From Paludibacteraceae bacterium (GTDB taxonomy: Bacteria; Bacteroidota; Bacteroidia; Bacteroidales; Paludibacteraceae): a stretch of 37,619 nucleotides of DNA. The notes below the pieces were generated by a model, which saw nothing but the letters and a program-made list of their open reading frames with translations, ran no database searches and was not told where the DNA came from. The DNA is taken from positions 1-37,619 of the forward strand of contig JAFTIM010000008.1 of the NCBI GenBank assembly GCA_017456885.1, read 5' to 3'. Position 1 is the stretch's first letter. Every line of letters begins with the position of its first letter. The translations under genes and the position numbers were made by a program. Positions 6,899-16,125 of this stretch are shown here, one piece after another.

Positions 6899-7945
6899 AT
6901 GACTATTTTTTCGGAAAACATAAACAGCGATTTACAACAATGCATCAGTAAAATCAATGCAGATAACATCTATTTGCTCACTGATAGCACTACAAAAAAC
7001 GATTGCCTTCCTTTACTGACCAGCATCGAGGCGATAAAAAATGCCCACAACATTACCATCAATTCGGGCGACGACAACAAAAATCTGACCTCGCTTGCAT
7101 CGGTATGGGAGTTTTTAAGCAAAAATCACGCCTCACGCAAGAGTTTGCTTATCAACCTCGGAGGAGGAATGATTACGGATTTAGGCGGATTTGCAGCCTC
7201 CACGTTCAAACGCGGGATTCGTTACATCAACATTCCCACCACGCTTTTAGCAGCCATCGACGCCGCTACCGGAGGCAAAACAGGCATCAATTTCTGCGGA
7301 TTGAAAAACGAAATCGGCGTTATCAATCCTGCCGAATATGTCATTATCAACGTCGATTTTTTCCGTACATTGGACCAAGAAAACCTCTTGTCGGGATATG
7401 CCGAAATGATGAAACATGCACTTATCTCAAATAAAGAACATTGGAGAAACATTCTGCATTTCGATTTGGAGGCATTCCGTCTTGAGTGCCTAAAACCTTT
7501 GTTAAAAGATTCGTTACACGTAAAAGAAGCGATTGTTGCAAAAGACCCAAAAGAAGAAAACATACGCAAAGCACTCAATTTCGGACATACGTTCGGGCAT
7601 GCTTTCGAGAGTCTTTCGCACAAACAAGGAAAGCCTGCGCTACATGGTTATGCCGTAGCATGGGGCATTTTATGCGAACTATATCTATCGCATATAAAAC
7701 TGAATCTGCCCAAAGACATTTTATCTGTTTATAGGCAGATATTGAAAGAACATTACGGATTTTACACCATCAATTGTAAAGATTACGAACCGATTTTTGA
7801 ACTTATGACTCATGACAAGAAAAACGAATCATCAAAAATCAATTTCACGTTACTATCGAATATCGGAGAAATAAAAATAAACCAATCTGCCACCAAAGAG
7901 GAAATTTTCGAGACACTTGATTTCTATCGTGAAGTGGCACCATAA
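6899..7945 (+). CDS. aroB: 3-dehydroquinate synthase
   Basis: Second enzyme of the shikimate pathway, converting DAHP to 3-dehydroquinate with NAD and a divalent metal. It has 348 residues, a normal length. The NAD/substrate core GGGMITDLGGFAASTFKRG, PTTLLAAIDAATGGKTGIN, GYAEMMKHALI and the metal-binding NFGHTFGHAFES are all present. Hence the enzyme should be active. It follows the DUF3575 gene by 2 bases and precedes dapB by 15 bases. Confidence 0.95.
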   Translation: MTIFSENINSDLQQCISKINADNIYLLTDSTTKNDCLPLLTSIEAIKNAHNITINSGDDNKNLTSLASVWEFLSKNHASRKSLLINLGGGMITDLGGFAASTFKRGIRYINIPTTLLAAIDAATGGKTGINFCGLKNEIGVINPAEYVIINVDFFRTLDQENLLSGYAEMMKHALISNKEHWRNILHFDLEAFRLECLKPLLKDSLHVKEAIVAKDPKEENIRKALNFGHTFGHAFESLSHKQGKPALHGYAVAWGILCELYLSHIKLNLPKDILSVYRQILKEHYGFYTINCKDYEPIFELMTHDKKNESSKINFTLLSNIGEIKINQSATKEEIFETLDFYREVAP

Positions 7946-7960
7946 AATACATTTATCATT

Positions 7961-8677
7961 ATGAAAATAGCACTTATAGGTTATGGCAAAATGGGGAAAA
8001 CCATTGAACGAATAGCCATTGAACGGGGACACGAGGTTGTTTGCAAAATAGATGTTGATAATCAGTCTGATTTTGAATCGGAGGCTTTTGCATCGGCAGA
8101 TGTCGCTATCGAATTTACAGCTCCAAGCGTAGCCGTTTCAAACTATCGAAAAGCATGGAAAGCCGGTGTAGCTGTAGTTTCGGGGACAACAGGGTGGAAT
8201 GCACAACTGCCTGAAATAAAAGCTGAAATCGAAGCAAATGATTACACGCTGTTTTGGACATCGAATTTCAGTCTTGGCGTCAATATCTTTTTTGAACTGA
8301 ATAAATATCTGGCAAAAATAATGAACCGGTTTCCTAATTACAATGTGGAAATAAGCGAAACACATCACATTCACAAATTAGATGCTCCAAGCGGCACCGC
8401 AATTACTTTGGCCGAAGGAATTTTGGAGCATCTTGACCGCAAAAACGAGTGGGTACTCGGCAAAAAAGCTACCGAAAAACAAATTGCCATAGAAGCTATT
8501 CGGGAAGGAGAAGTAGCCGGTATTCACACCATTAAATACGGGAGTGATGCCGATTCTATCGAGATTACTCATCATTCTTACAACCGCGAAGGATTGGCAT
8601 TAGGAGCTGTTCTCGCAGCAGAATTCACTTATGGCAAAAAAGGCTTCCTCAACATGCAGGATATGCTCAAATTTTAA
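7961..8677 (+). CDS. dapB: 4-hydroxy-tetrahydrodipicolinate reductase
   Basis: Reduces hydroxy-tetrahydrodipicolinate with NAD(P)H on the route to diaminopimelate and lysine, and so feeds peptidoglycan. The 238-residue length is a little short of the E. coli enzyme but usual for Bacteroidetes. The N-terminal Rossmann loop is GYGKMGKTIE (7-16). VSGTTGW and the catalytic ETHHIHKLDAPSGTAITLAE segment, with its paired histidines and lysine, are intact. HTIKYGSDADSIEITHHSYN is the conserved C-terminal region. It is followed by lepB 10 bases after its stop, the standard dapB-lepB order of this phylum. Confidence 0.95.
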   Translation: MKIALIGYGKMGKTIERIAIERGHEVVCKIDVDNQSDFESEAFASADVAIEFTAPSVAVSNYRKAWKAGVAVVSGTTGWNAQLPEIKAEIEANDYTLFWTSNFSLGVNIFFELNKYLAKIMNRFPNYNVEISETHHIHKLDAPSGTAITLAEGILEHLDRKNEWVLGKKATEKQIAIEAIREGEVAGIHTIKYGSDADSIEITHHSYNREGLALGAVLAAEFTYGKKGFLNMQDMLKF

Positions 8678-8687
8678 TAAAACAGTT

Positions 8688-10082
8688 ATGAACTCCATTA
8701 TCGACAAAATCAAGAACGCACCTTTGAAGCAATGGATAAAAGCCTCTTTATGGTGTCTTGTATATATTCTTTTCATTGTTTGGGTAGGAAACTCTTGGTG
8801 GTTGTTTTTACTTCCTTTCTTTTTCGATGCGTTCATCACGAAAATTATCCCTTGGAATTTTTGGGAGAAGTTTCAAAACAAAACACTTTATACCATTTTT
8901 AGTTGGATTGACGCCATTATTTTTGCATTGGTAGTGGTTTATTTCGTACACAACTACCTTTTTCAGAACTACAAAATACCTACCTCGTCGCTTGAAAAAA
9001 CACTTTTAGTGGGCGATCATTTATTTGTCAGCAAGGCATCTTACGGACCAAGAATCCCGAATACGCCTCTTTCGATGCCACTTATGCAACACACAATTCC
9101 CGGCACAAACCTTAAATCGTACATCGAAAAACCGCAATGGGAATACCGTCGTTTAAAAGGACTCGCAACCATTCAACGCAACGATATTGTGGTATTTAAC
9201 TTTCCTGCCGGCGATACGGTTGCCATCAATATGCCAAACCCCGATTTCTACACACTTTGTCATATTTATGGCAGAAACAGGGTAACAAACGACAAACAAA
9301 ACTTTGGAAACATCGTTTACCGCCCTGTCGATCACAGAGAATGTTATGTTAAACGTTGCGTTGCTATTGCCGGCGACACACTACAGATAATTGACAATCA
9401 ACTATTTGTAAATTCCGAAAAAGCTAAAAACTTTGACGGCATTCAACACAATTATTTCATACAAACCACCGGTCAAAGACTCACAGGTGATTTTTTCGAT
9501 AAGTACAACATCAGCAAAAACGATAGGGTTTTTCTTCATAAAAATTCTATGCAAAACATAGCAGGATTAGGATTGGATATAAATCTGCCAACCTATCATG
9601 CTCCTATGACACAAGCTGTTGCCGATGAAATCAGGTCGCTCCCTTACATAAAAACGCTATTGATTGAATCGGATATTTTTGGAGGCGATGTTTATCCGCT
9701 TGGCAATACATTTGGCTGGACTCGCGACAACTTCGGCCCCATATTCATACCAAAAAAAGGGGCAACTATTACGCTTAACGACAGTACACTATCCATCTAT
9801 CGACGCGCTATCGAAAACTATGAAAAGAACAAGGTCGCGGTTGAGAATGGTACCATTTTCATCAACGGAGTTGCTTGTCAGGAATACACTTTCAAGATGG
9901 ATTATTATTGGATGATGGGTGACAACAGACACAAATCGTCTGATTCGCGCTATTGGGGATTCGTACCCGAAGACCACATCATCGGTCGTCCTGTATTCAT
10001 TTGGCTCTCTTTGGATAAGGACAAAGGATGGTTCGATGGGAAAATCCGTTGGGATAGATTTTTCAAATGGGCGGAACGTTAA
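8688..10082 (+). CDS. lepB: Signal peptidase I, long Bacteroidetes form
   Basis: A membrane serine protease that removes signal peptides from exported proteins. The ATG at 8688, 10 bases after the dapB stop, gives 464 residues; an in-frame start at 8631 would lie inside dapB and is rejected. Hydrophobic segments near residues 20-50 and 70-90 anchor it. The catalytic serine is S101 in TSSLEKTLLVGD and the general-base lysine is K222 in YVKRCVAIAGD. The last conserved box is GDNRHKSSDSRYWGFVP (411-427). The motif reads SLEKTL where the E. coli enzyme has SMMPTL. About 180 residues between the lysine and the last box form a large insertion compared with E. coli. It is the last gene of the upp run; the convergent TatD-like gene ends 9 bases on. 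Confidence 0.93.
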   Translation: MNSIIDKIKNAPLKQWIKASLWCLVYILFIVWVGNSWWLFLLPFFFDAFITKIIPWNFWEKFQNKTLYTIFSWIDAIIFALVVVYFVHNYLFQNYKIPTSSLEKTLLVGDHLFVSKASYGPRIPNTPLSMPLMQHTIPGTNLKSYIEKPQWEYRRLKGLATIQRNDIVVFNFPAGDTVAINMPNPDFYTLCHIYGRNRVTNDKQNFGNIVYRPVDHRECYVKRCVAIAGDTLQIIDNQLFVNSEKAKNFDGIQHNYFIQTTGQRLTGDFFDKYNISKNDRVFLHKNSMQNIAGLGLDINLPTYHAPMTQAVADEIRSLPYIKTLLIESDIFGGDVYPLGNTFGWTRDNFGPIFIPKKGATITLNDSTLSIYRRAIENYEKNKVAVENGTIFINGVACQEYTFKMDYYWMMGDNRHKSSDSRYWGFVPEDHIIGRPVFIWLSLDKDKGWFDGKIRWDRFFKWAER

Positions 10083-10091
10083 TCGTTTCGT

Positions 10092-10664
10092 TCACTTGCG
10101 ACAAGTCATTGCTTTGGCATAAACTTCTTCTACGGAAACATCAGCTTCGTCTGTTTCAAAATAGAGTTTATCGTCAGGTAACATTTTTATGGTTTCGACA
10201 TTAAAATTCCACCCTATCGAAAAATAAAATCCATCGGACAGAAGTTGCTGTGCCAAAATGCGATTACCACGAAATCCATGAAGAATCCAATGCTGTGTAG
10301 GTTGCAACCTACGCTTTAACAACTGTAATTCGTTATATGCCGCCACACAATGCAAAATAAGCGGTTTTGCATTGTTTTCGGACAATTCGACATGCGTTTC
10401 CAACGATTTCATTTGCAAATCGAGCGATACACCGCAATGTTTGTCCAATCCTGTTTCGCCAACAGCAAATACCTGTTTGTGAGCTACAATATCCGACAAC
10501 AACGACAACTCCTCTTTCAAATACTTTTGCTGAATATGCCAAGGATGAATCCCAACCGAAAAACGTTGTTGAGGATAGCGTTCGTAAAAAGAATTCCACT
10601 CCTTTGGCGAAATATTGTGAATTACCTCCTCGCCAAAGTGCTTATGTGAATGTATATCAAGCAT
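10092..10664 (-). CDS. Short TatD-like metal-dependent hydrolase
   Basis: The 190-residue protein is shorter than the approximately 260 residues of standard TatD nucleases. Metal-ligand motifs of the family can be followed: DIHSHKHF at residues 3-10, with an altered first motif (HSHKH rather than the usual HxH); FSVGIHPWH; FAVGETGLDKHC (the bridging glutamate); LILHCVAAYNELQ; WILHGFRGN; and a final FETDEADVSVEEVY aspartate. A phosphodiesterase or DNase-like activity is inferred from the family. Shortness is typical of a Bacteroidetes subgroup and no frameshift is seen. It is last in the minus-strand run from the NUDIX gene, 9 bases after the barrel gene, and ends 9 bases from lepB. Confidence 0.85.
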   Translation of the reverse strand: MLDIHSHKHFGEEVIHNISPKEWNSFYERYPQQRFSVGIHPWHIQQKYLKEELSLLSDIVAHKQVFAVGETGLDKHCGVSLDLQMKSLETHVELSENNAKPLILHCVAAYNELQLLKRRLQPTQHWILHGFRGNRILAQQLLSDGFYFSIGWNFNVETIKMLPDDKLYFETDEADVSVEEVYAKAMTCRK

Positions 10665-10673
10665 CGCTATCGG

Positions 10674-12425
10674 CTAAAAGGCAAAGACAACGCCTGTCAT
10701 CACAGAGCCAAGTACATCGTAGCCATACCAATTCTGATAACGAACCTGCGGTATCATTCCCAACAAATTATCCACTTTCAGGAATGCGGTCAACCAATTA
10801 TTGTAGGTATAAGACGCTGAAATGTTCAAATCGTGTATATCGCGTAAGCGAACGCTTCCCGTTGGCAACGAAGCCATACGGCGAGCTGCCAAATAATAAT
10901 TGACCGAAAGCCGAACATCTTTTGTAATGTTTACATTGCCACCTACCGAAATTTCGCAAGCCGGACGATACCATGCCTCTTTCGTCTCGGTATTTTTCAT
11001 TTTATACCAACCATTGTATTGCCCTCTGAAAAACACATCAAAACGGTCATTGTAATTATAACTCAAATGAACACCCGCATTCAGTGCCTGCCAATTGGCA
11101 TCAATTATGGCAAACGTATTTGAATAAGAGAGAGCCGATGTACCCGATTCTTCATAAGTTTGGTTTACAAAGAAATGCTGCCCAATCAGAATTTTATAAC
11201 GTACAAAAGCGTCGATAAACAAATGGCTCACGGGCTTTATTTTGAAACCGAAATAGGCATCAAGCGGCGTATATGTGTCCATTTTGTTTTTATTCATATT
11301 CAAATACCAATTTTCGGCATACAAAGCACGCAACGAGTTCAATTCATAATCGCCCGTCACTCCCAAATAAAACGAAACTACTTTCGGGTTGATAAAATAC
11401 TCTATTTCGACATCGGGAGCCACATTTACCAAACGTCCTCTGTTTATCGCAAAAAAAGATTTCAGCCCGATACGCAAACGATACAGCTCCCGTTCGATTC
11501 TAAAATTAGGCGAAAATTCTATTACAGAGGAAACCTCCTGCAACGAATCCTGATACTCCTTTGCCTTGGAATACAGCAAGTTTTCCACTCCCAACTTAAA
11601 CGACAAGTTGTTTTTCGCTATCGGAATGTCGAAATCCGTTTCTATATCTATCTGATGTTCAGAAAATTGCGAAGGAATATTGAACAAATGATAAGCCGCT
11701 TGCACATCATAATAAAAATTGGTGCCCGGCAACGATTTATAACCAATGTTGAAATCGACATTATTAAATCGCTCATAACGTTTTGCCAACGAATCGGCAG
11801 GCAATACACGAACGCCATTCTTCAGCATTTTAGACCCAAAAACCTCCGTTTCCCCATAGTAATTAAAGGCACGATTACGATAGGCAAAGTTGGCATACAA
11901 CTCCGACGACGAAAAGTCTTTCTGAAAATTCAAGTTTGCTTTGGTGTCAAAATGCTGTTGATGTTGCCATGTACGAGCCGTTTCGGTAAAAGTGAAACTT
12001 TTTTTCTTCCCATTCCACCACAAACCTTCGTGGTCGAGGCTAAAGTTCAACTTGCAATCAGAAGTATTGATAAGCGGATAAGCAAAATCAACTTCCCAGT
12101 TCAGCGGTACGGCTATCGCCAACTTGGCATAACCGTTTTTGTAATTGGCACGATTCATCACCGTCAAAGGTGCTTGTGGAATTGTTACCGAAGGCGATTT
12201 CAAACACAAAGGTGTATCGTAGTGAGAATAGACGACCTCTTTTTTATCGAATTCAGGTTCTGCAATCACCAAATTCTGATTCACCTTTTTTGCATCCATT
12301 ATTACGGGATTGTATGTCCGTTCGATTGTAACATCGCGCATAACTTTTGTCGTATCCGTTTGCGTTTGAGCAAAAAGAAATGACGAAATCAACAAAGAAA
12401 CATTTAAAAGAATTACTTTTTTCAT
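10674..12425 (-). CDS. Outer-membrane beta-barrel protein (TonB-receptor-like, no plug)
   Basis: The ATG at 12425 gives 583 residues; an in-frame GTG at 12428 is possible. A signal peptide (MKKVILLNVSLLISSFLFAQ) is followed by a periplasmic N-terminus, DVTIERTYNPVIMDAKKVNQ, which I associate with a conserved Bacteroidetes family. The remaining 450 residues are alternating beta strands rich in aromatic residues (for example LNFSLDHEGLWWNG, AFNYYGETEVFG, VHLSYNYNDRFDVFFRGQY) and end in GVVFAF, an aromatic C-terminus expected of a barrel. There is no recognisable plug domain, so calling it a transporter would be a guess. It follows the large TPR protein by about 12 bases, a pairing that suggests the two act together at the outer membrane. 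Confidence 0.8.
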   Translation of the reverse strand: MKKVILLNVSLLISSFLFAQTQTDTTKVMRDVTIERTYNPVIMDAKKVNQNLVIAEPEFDKKEVVYSHYDTPLCLKSPSVTIPQAPLTVMNRANYKNGYAKLAIAVPLNWEVDFAYPLINTSDCKLNFSLDHEGLWWNGKKKSFTFTETARTWQHQQHFDTKANLNFQKDFSSSELYANFAYRNRAFNYYGETEVFGSKMLKNGVRVLPADSLAKRYERFNNVDFNIGYKSLPGTNFYYDVQAAYHLFNIPSQFSEHQIDIETDFDIPIAKNNLSFKLGVENLLYSKAKEYQDSLQEVSSVIEFSPNFRIERELYRLRIGLKSFFAINRGRLVNVAPDVEIEYFINPKVVSFYLGVTGDYELNSLRALYAENWYLNMNKNKMDTYTPLDAYFGFKIKPVSHLFIDAFVRYKILIGQHFFVNQTYEESGTSALSYSNTFAIIDANWQALNAGVHLSYNYNDRFDVFFRGQYNGWYKMKNTETKEAWYRPACEISVGGNVNITKDVRLSVNYYLAARRMASLPTGSVRLRDIHDLNISASYTYNNWLTAFLKVDNLLGMIPQVRYQNWYGYDVLGSVMTGVVFAF

Positions 12426-12437
12426 CACTTGTAGTTT

Positions 12438-15400
12438 TTATTCTTCCGTTTGAGTTTTTTCACGTGCCAAGATTTTATCCAATCGCTCCTTGATCAAATC
12501 CTGTATGGAGTCCTGTGCCGTATAATTGTCTCGTAAACTTATCAAATATTGTTTTGCCTGGAAGTCGTCTTCTTGTGCCACATAAATGTCCGACAACAAC
12601 ACAAATCCCTTTGCCAACCAATACTGATAAGGAGTGTTTTTACTTATAAAATCGAATATTTCTTCTTCCGATTTTTTGTAATCGCCTTGTAAATAAAAAT
12701 ACTCTGCATACAAATATTTCGCTTCGGCACCGGTTTCCTGCAACAAATCTTTCGACAACAACTCCAAATCGGGTTGTGCTTCATCTCTACGATTCAAGGC
12801 TATCAAAACCTTTGCACGATTGTAGCGGGCTTCTCGTTCCAACTCCGAATCGGCCAAATCGGTTTTTAATATTTCGTTGGCTACACTCAAGGTCGTTTCG
12901 TGTTCTTTCAACAAGAAACTGCAACGCAAAACGCCTAAACGTGCCATATTGCGATTTCCGGCGTTGCTTGCCGCCAACTGCAACTGTTTAAAATACTTCA
13001 ACGACGAATCGTATTTCTGCTCGTTATATGTAATTTCCGCCGCACGAATCAAGGCTTGCTCCATGTATTTATTTCCATCCAACTGTACCAATGCTTCGTA
13101 TTCGTTCAAAGCAGCACCATATTGCTGTGTTTGATAATAACTATCGGCCAAATAGTAACGAGCCGCAATGCAATTACCCATGTTTTCGGTCAAGCAATAT
13201 TGTTTCAGATATTGCTGCAATCCCGGAATCGCTTCCTTATAATCCCCTTTAATATAAATGCGTTCTGCAGCCACAAAACTCAACGAATCACTTCGCTTGT
13301 CAGGCATTACAGCCACATAATTTTTACCCAAGGTTTTGCAATAATCAAGAAACGCCTGCACATCGTTCGTTTCCACATGCAACGATTCCAAACTTTCAAA
13401 CGCCATTCGAGCCTCATCACTTCCTTTGTAACGTTCAATTACATTGCGATAAGCCATTTTAGCCTGATCATAATTTGCCATATTAAAATAAAGCATTCCT
13501 ATTTCAAGAGCGGCTTTTCGCGCCAATGGACTTTTCGGATATTTTTTCAATACATCATCGTAAACAGTTATCGCTTTTTCGTTCTTTTCATGCATAACAT
13601 ACGAACGACCTATTTCATAAAGAGCGTTGCTGCTATAATCGGAATTCGGCATTGTGTTCAACATCTTTTCGAGCAAAGCAATTTTATCCGTATATTTTTT
13701 TTGCAATCCCAATATAAAGGCATTTTGGAACAGTGCATAATCAGCACCTTTGGCATTGTTGTCTATCACTTTTGAGTAATAAGTGCGTGCCACCGAAAAG
13801 TTGCGTACATAAAAGTTGCAATCGCCCAAACGATTCAGCGCATCCCAATATGCTGTGTTTGAAACCTCGGGAGAGGTCTTTTTCACGAATTTTTCGAACC
13901 ACGGCAATGCCTCTTTATATTTTTTCTCGGAAAAGTAGGTGTATGCTACTCCGTAATAAGCATCTGACAATAGTTTTGCGTCTTTCTTTTGCGATTTTTC
14001 GATAAATTTCTGATAATCGGCACGGGCTTCTTCATATTTCTTGATACGATAATTGGATTCGCCACGCCACAAATAAGCCTGCGACGAGAAAGATTTAGGT
14101 GTTGCTTCTTCTATCGACGCAGTAAACATTTTTACTGCATTTTTAAAATCGGACTTGGCAAACGCTTGTGTTCCGAGCTGAAACAAAACATACTCTTTCA
14201 CCTCCTTCATTCGAGGGGTGAGTACTTTCATTTTCAAAATAGATTGATATGCCGAAGCATAATTCTTGTTTGTCAGAAATACCGCCACTACATGGTCGTA
14301 TATTGTATCAATATATTTTGATTGAGGAAATTCATTGACAAATCGTTCCAAAGCCGATAATGCCTCGCCGAAAGCCGCAGCCGTTTCATACGAAGCAAGG
14401 GCATAGTTGTAAAGCGATTCTTCTTTTATCACAACGTCAAAATCCATTTTCGAGGCAGACTCAAATGCCAATTTCGCTTTACTTTTCTGATTAAGTTTTA
14501 AGTAAGAATAGCCTAAATACAGATAAGCATTTTGAGCGATAGAGTCGGTTTGCGACGTTACTTTCGTCAAATAAGCCTCCGCCGATTTATAATCTTCGGT
14601 CTTGAAATAAGATACTCCCAACATATAACTTGCATTGCGTTGAATTTTTTTGGCAATACTTTCATGCTTTTTCAAATAATTAACCGCTTCGGAATACTTT
14701 TCGCCACGGTAGGCACATTCGCCCATGATTTTGTAAATCTCCGAATTATTCGGATTGTTCGGATTTTTATCCAACGCAATTCTACCATGCTCCAAGGCTT
14801 TTTCATATTGACAATCGTCGTAATAAATCTGCACAATGTAGTAAGGCACCACATCGGCATATTCATCCAACTGCTCTAAAGCAAGAAAACCTTGTAATGC
14901 CACGTCGTTGTTTTTCTGCAAGTATTCGATATAGGAATAATAGTATAATGCCGTCTGACTAAACTCGTTTTTTTCATTCGACAAGGCTTTAAAAATCGAC
15001 TTTGCCTCGTCATATTTTTTCATCTCAAGCAGACAATAGGCTTTTGTGAATTTATATTCACGGCATTCGCTTTCGCCTAACTCTTTTTCATTGACATTCT
15101 GATAATAACGCAACGCATACTTGTATTTCTTCTCCTCGTAACGCAATCGTCCCAACATAAAATTTGCACGACTCAAATAAGGCGAATTGGGATATTCTTC
15201 CACATAATTTTCCAATAACAAAAACGCACGTTCCTGCTTCAACGTATAAGCGATAGCAGCAACATAAAATTCTGCATCTTGCTGCATTCCTCGTTGGAGT
15301 GTATGCGTGTTTGTTGCCAAAAAACGCTCAAAACAACTCTGCGAGGCAGCGTACTTCCGTTGCGAATACAAATCGTAAGCCTCATGATAAAGTTCGTCCG

Positions 15401-15473
15401 CAGACTCTGCAAAAGAAACTTGAGAAACAAACATCGGGACAAACAGACATAACGATAAAATCAATTTTCTCAT
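12438..15473 (-). CDS. Large exported tetratricopeptide-repeat protein
   Basis: The 1011-residue protein has a signal peptide (MRKLILSLCLFVPMFVSQVSFA) and TPR-like helix pairs over nearly its whole length. Examples are YHEAYDLYSQRKYAASQSCF near the N-terminus, YYQNVNEKELGESECREY, AYYGVAYTYFSEKKYKEALP and ALYEIGRSYVMHEKNEKAIT in the middle, and ARYYLADSYYQTQQYGAALN late. It should form a long periplasmic solenoid for protein-protein contacts; no catalytic domain is seen. Its start codon overlaps the NUDIX stop by one base (TAATG), so the two are translationally coupled, and the outer-membrane barrel gene follows. A role in envelope assembly is inferred from this context. Confidence 0.85.
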   Translation of the reverse strand: MRKLILSLCLFVPMFVSQVSFAESADELYHEAYDLYSQRKYAASQSCFERFLATNTHTLQRGMQQDAEFYVAAIAYTLKQERAFLLLENYVEEYPNSPYLSRANFMLGRLRYEEKKYKYALRYYQNVNEKELGESECREYKFTKAYCLLEMKKYDEAKSIFKALSNEKNEFSQTALYYYSYIEYLQKNNDVALQGFLALEQLDEYADVVPYYIVQIYYDDCQYEKALEHGRIALDKNPNNPNNSEIYKIMGECAYRGEKYSEAVNYLKKHESIAKKIQRNASYMLGVSYFKTEDYKSAEAYLTKVTSQTDSIAQNAYLYLGYSYLKLNQKSKAKLAFESASKMDFDVVIKEESLYNYALASYETAAAFGEALSALERFVNEFPQSKYIDTIYDHVVAVFLTNKNYASAYQSILKMKVLTPRMKEVKEYVLFQLGTQAFAKSDFKNAVKMFTASIEEATPKSFSSQAYLWRGESNYRIKKYEEARADYQKFIEKSQKKDAKLLSDAYYGVAYTYFSEKKYKEALPWFEKFVKKTSPEVSNTAYWDALNRLGDCNFYVRNFSVARTYYSKVIDNNAKGADYALFQNAFILGLQKKYTDKIALLEKMLNTMPNSDYSSNALYEIGRSYVMHEKNEKAITVYDDVLKKYPKSPLARKAALEIGMLYFNMANYDQAKMAYRNVIERYKGSDEARMAFESLESLHVETNDVQAFLDYCKTLGKNYVAVMPDKRSDSLSFVAAERIYIKGDYKEAIPGLQQYLKQYCLTENMGNCIAARYYLADSYYQTQQYGAALNEYEALVQLDGNKYMEQALIRAAEITYNEQKYDSSLKYFKQLQLAASNAGNRNMARLGVLRCSFLLKEHETTLSVANEILKTDLADSELEREARYNRAKVLIALNRRDEAQPDLELLSKDLLQETGAEAKYLYAEYFYLQGDYKKSEEEIFDFISKNTPYQYWLAKGFVLLSDIYVAQEDDFQAKQYLISLRDNYTAQDSIQDLIKERLDKILAREKTQTEE

Positions 15474-16021
15474 TACTGCTTATTTTTATTTTTCTGTGCA
15501 ATATAAAAACTCACTGCATTCCGTATGGATTGCAATCCTATTTCTTCCAAACGAATATCTTCCAACTTATAGAATTTTGCCGATGCCACATCATCGGCTA
15601 CTTTGATAGACAAAATGTTTTCTATTTCACATTCAAAAAACATATCTAAAGTAGGAATATCCAACTCCGAATAACGATATGTATTAGGAAACGAAAACAG
15701 ATACTTCACTTTTTGCACAACGACATTCAACTCTTCTTTCAACTCTCGTATCAATGCTTCTTCGAGCGTTTCTCCCATATCGACAAATCCCCCTGGCAAA
15801 TCCAAAGTTCCTTGTTGTGGAGCTCTTGCTCGCCTGCAAAGCAGCAGATTTCCCTCTTCGTCACGGATAAAAGCAGCAACTGCCGCTGCCGGATTCATAA
15901 AATAGACAAAACCGCAGGCGTTGCACACATTGGATTTCTCGGTATGCCTAACAAATTGATTAGAACCACATTTAGGACAATATCGAAACGTGTTCAACCC
16001 CAAAACATCATCTTTCTCCAT
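15473..16021 (-). CDS. NUDIX hydrolase with N-terminal zinc ribbon
   Basis: The ATG at 16021 gives 182 residues. An in-frame TTG at 16030 lies inside the promoter -7 element and is rejected. Residues about 14-40 form a rubredoxin-like zinc ribbon, CPKCGSNQF and CNACGFVYF, the NUDIX NudC-type or ADP-ribose type arrangement. The Nudix box is GFVDMGETLEEALIRELKEE: G-x5-E-x7-REL-x-EE. The last position of the consensus G is replaced by N (EELNV). AAAVAAFIRDEEGNLLLCRR is the first beta strand region. The substrate (a nucleoside diphosphate linked to X) cannot be told. It heads the operon with the TPR, barrel and TatD-like genes. Confidence 0.88.
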   Translation of the reverse strand: MEKDDVLGLNTFRYCPKCGSNQFVRHTEKSNVCNACGFVYFMNPAAAVAAFIRDEEGNLLLCRRARAPQQGTLDLPGGFVDMGETLEEALIRELKEELNVVVQKVKYLFSFPNTYRYSELDIPTLDMFFECEIENILSIKVADDVASAKFYKLEDIRLEEIGLQSIRNAVSFYIAQKNKNKQ

Positions 16022-16027
16022 TACGGA

Positions 16028-16035
16028 CAAAGGTA
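16028..16035 (-). promoter_or_regulatory. Promoter -7 element of the NUDIX-TPR-barrel-TatD operon
   Basis: TACCTTTG on the minus strand (TAnnTTTG) ends only 6 bases before the ATG at 16021. Transcription would start at or within a few bases of the start codon, which suggests a leaderless or nearly leaderless message. Confidence 0.5.
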
Positions 16036-16067
16036 TAAAAAATCATCTATCGGCTTATCTAAATTCT

Positions 16068-16097
16068 TTTGTTAAATCCTTTTTTTAACTACATTTG
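16068..16097 (+). promoter_or_regulatory. Promoter of the cation/proton antiporter gene
   Basis: TTTG (16068-16071), an 18-base spacer and TACATTTG (16090-16097) match both parts of the Bacteroidetes promoter consensus. The start codon is 28 bases further on. Confidence 0.7.
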
Positions 16098-16125
16098 TAC
16101 CGTATAAACCTTTTCTTTAACAGAG

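Noticed and set aside
11160-12383. 407-codon plus-strand frame opposite the outer-membrane barrel gene
   Set aside because: Its translation is rich in Arg, Ile and Phe with no domain pattern, as expected for the antisense of a beta-barrel gene; the barrel gene has a signal peptide and conserved ends.
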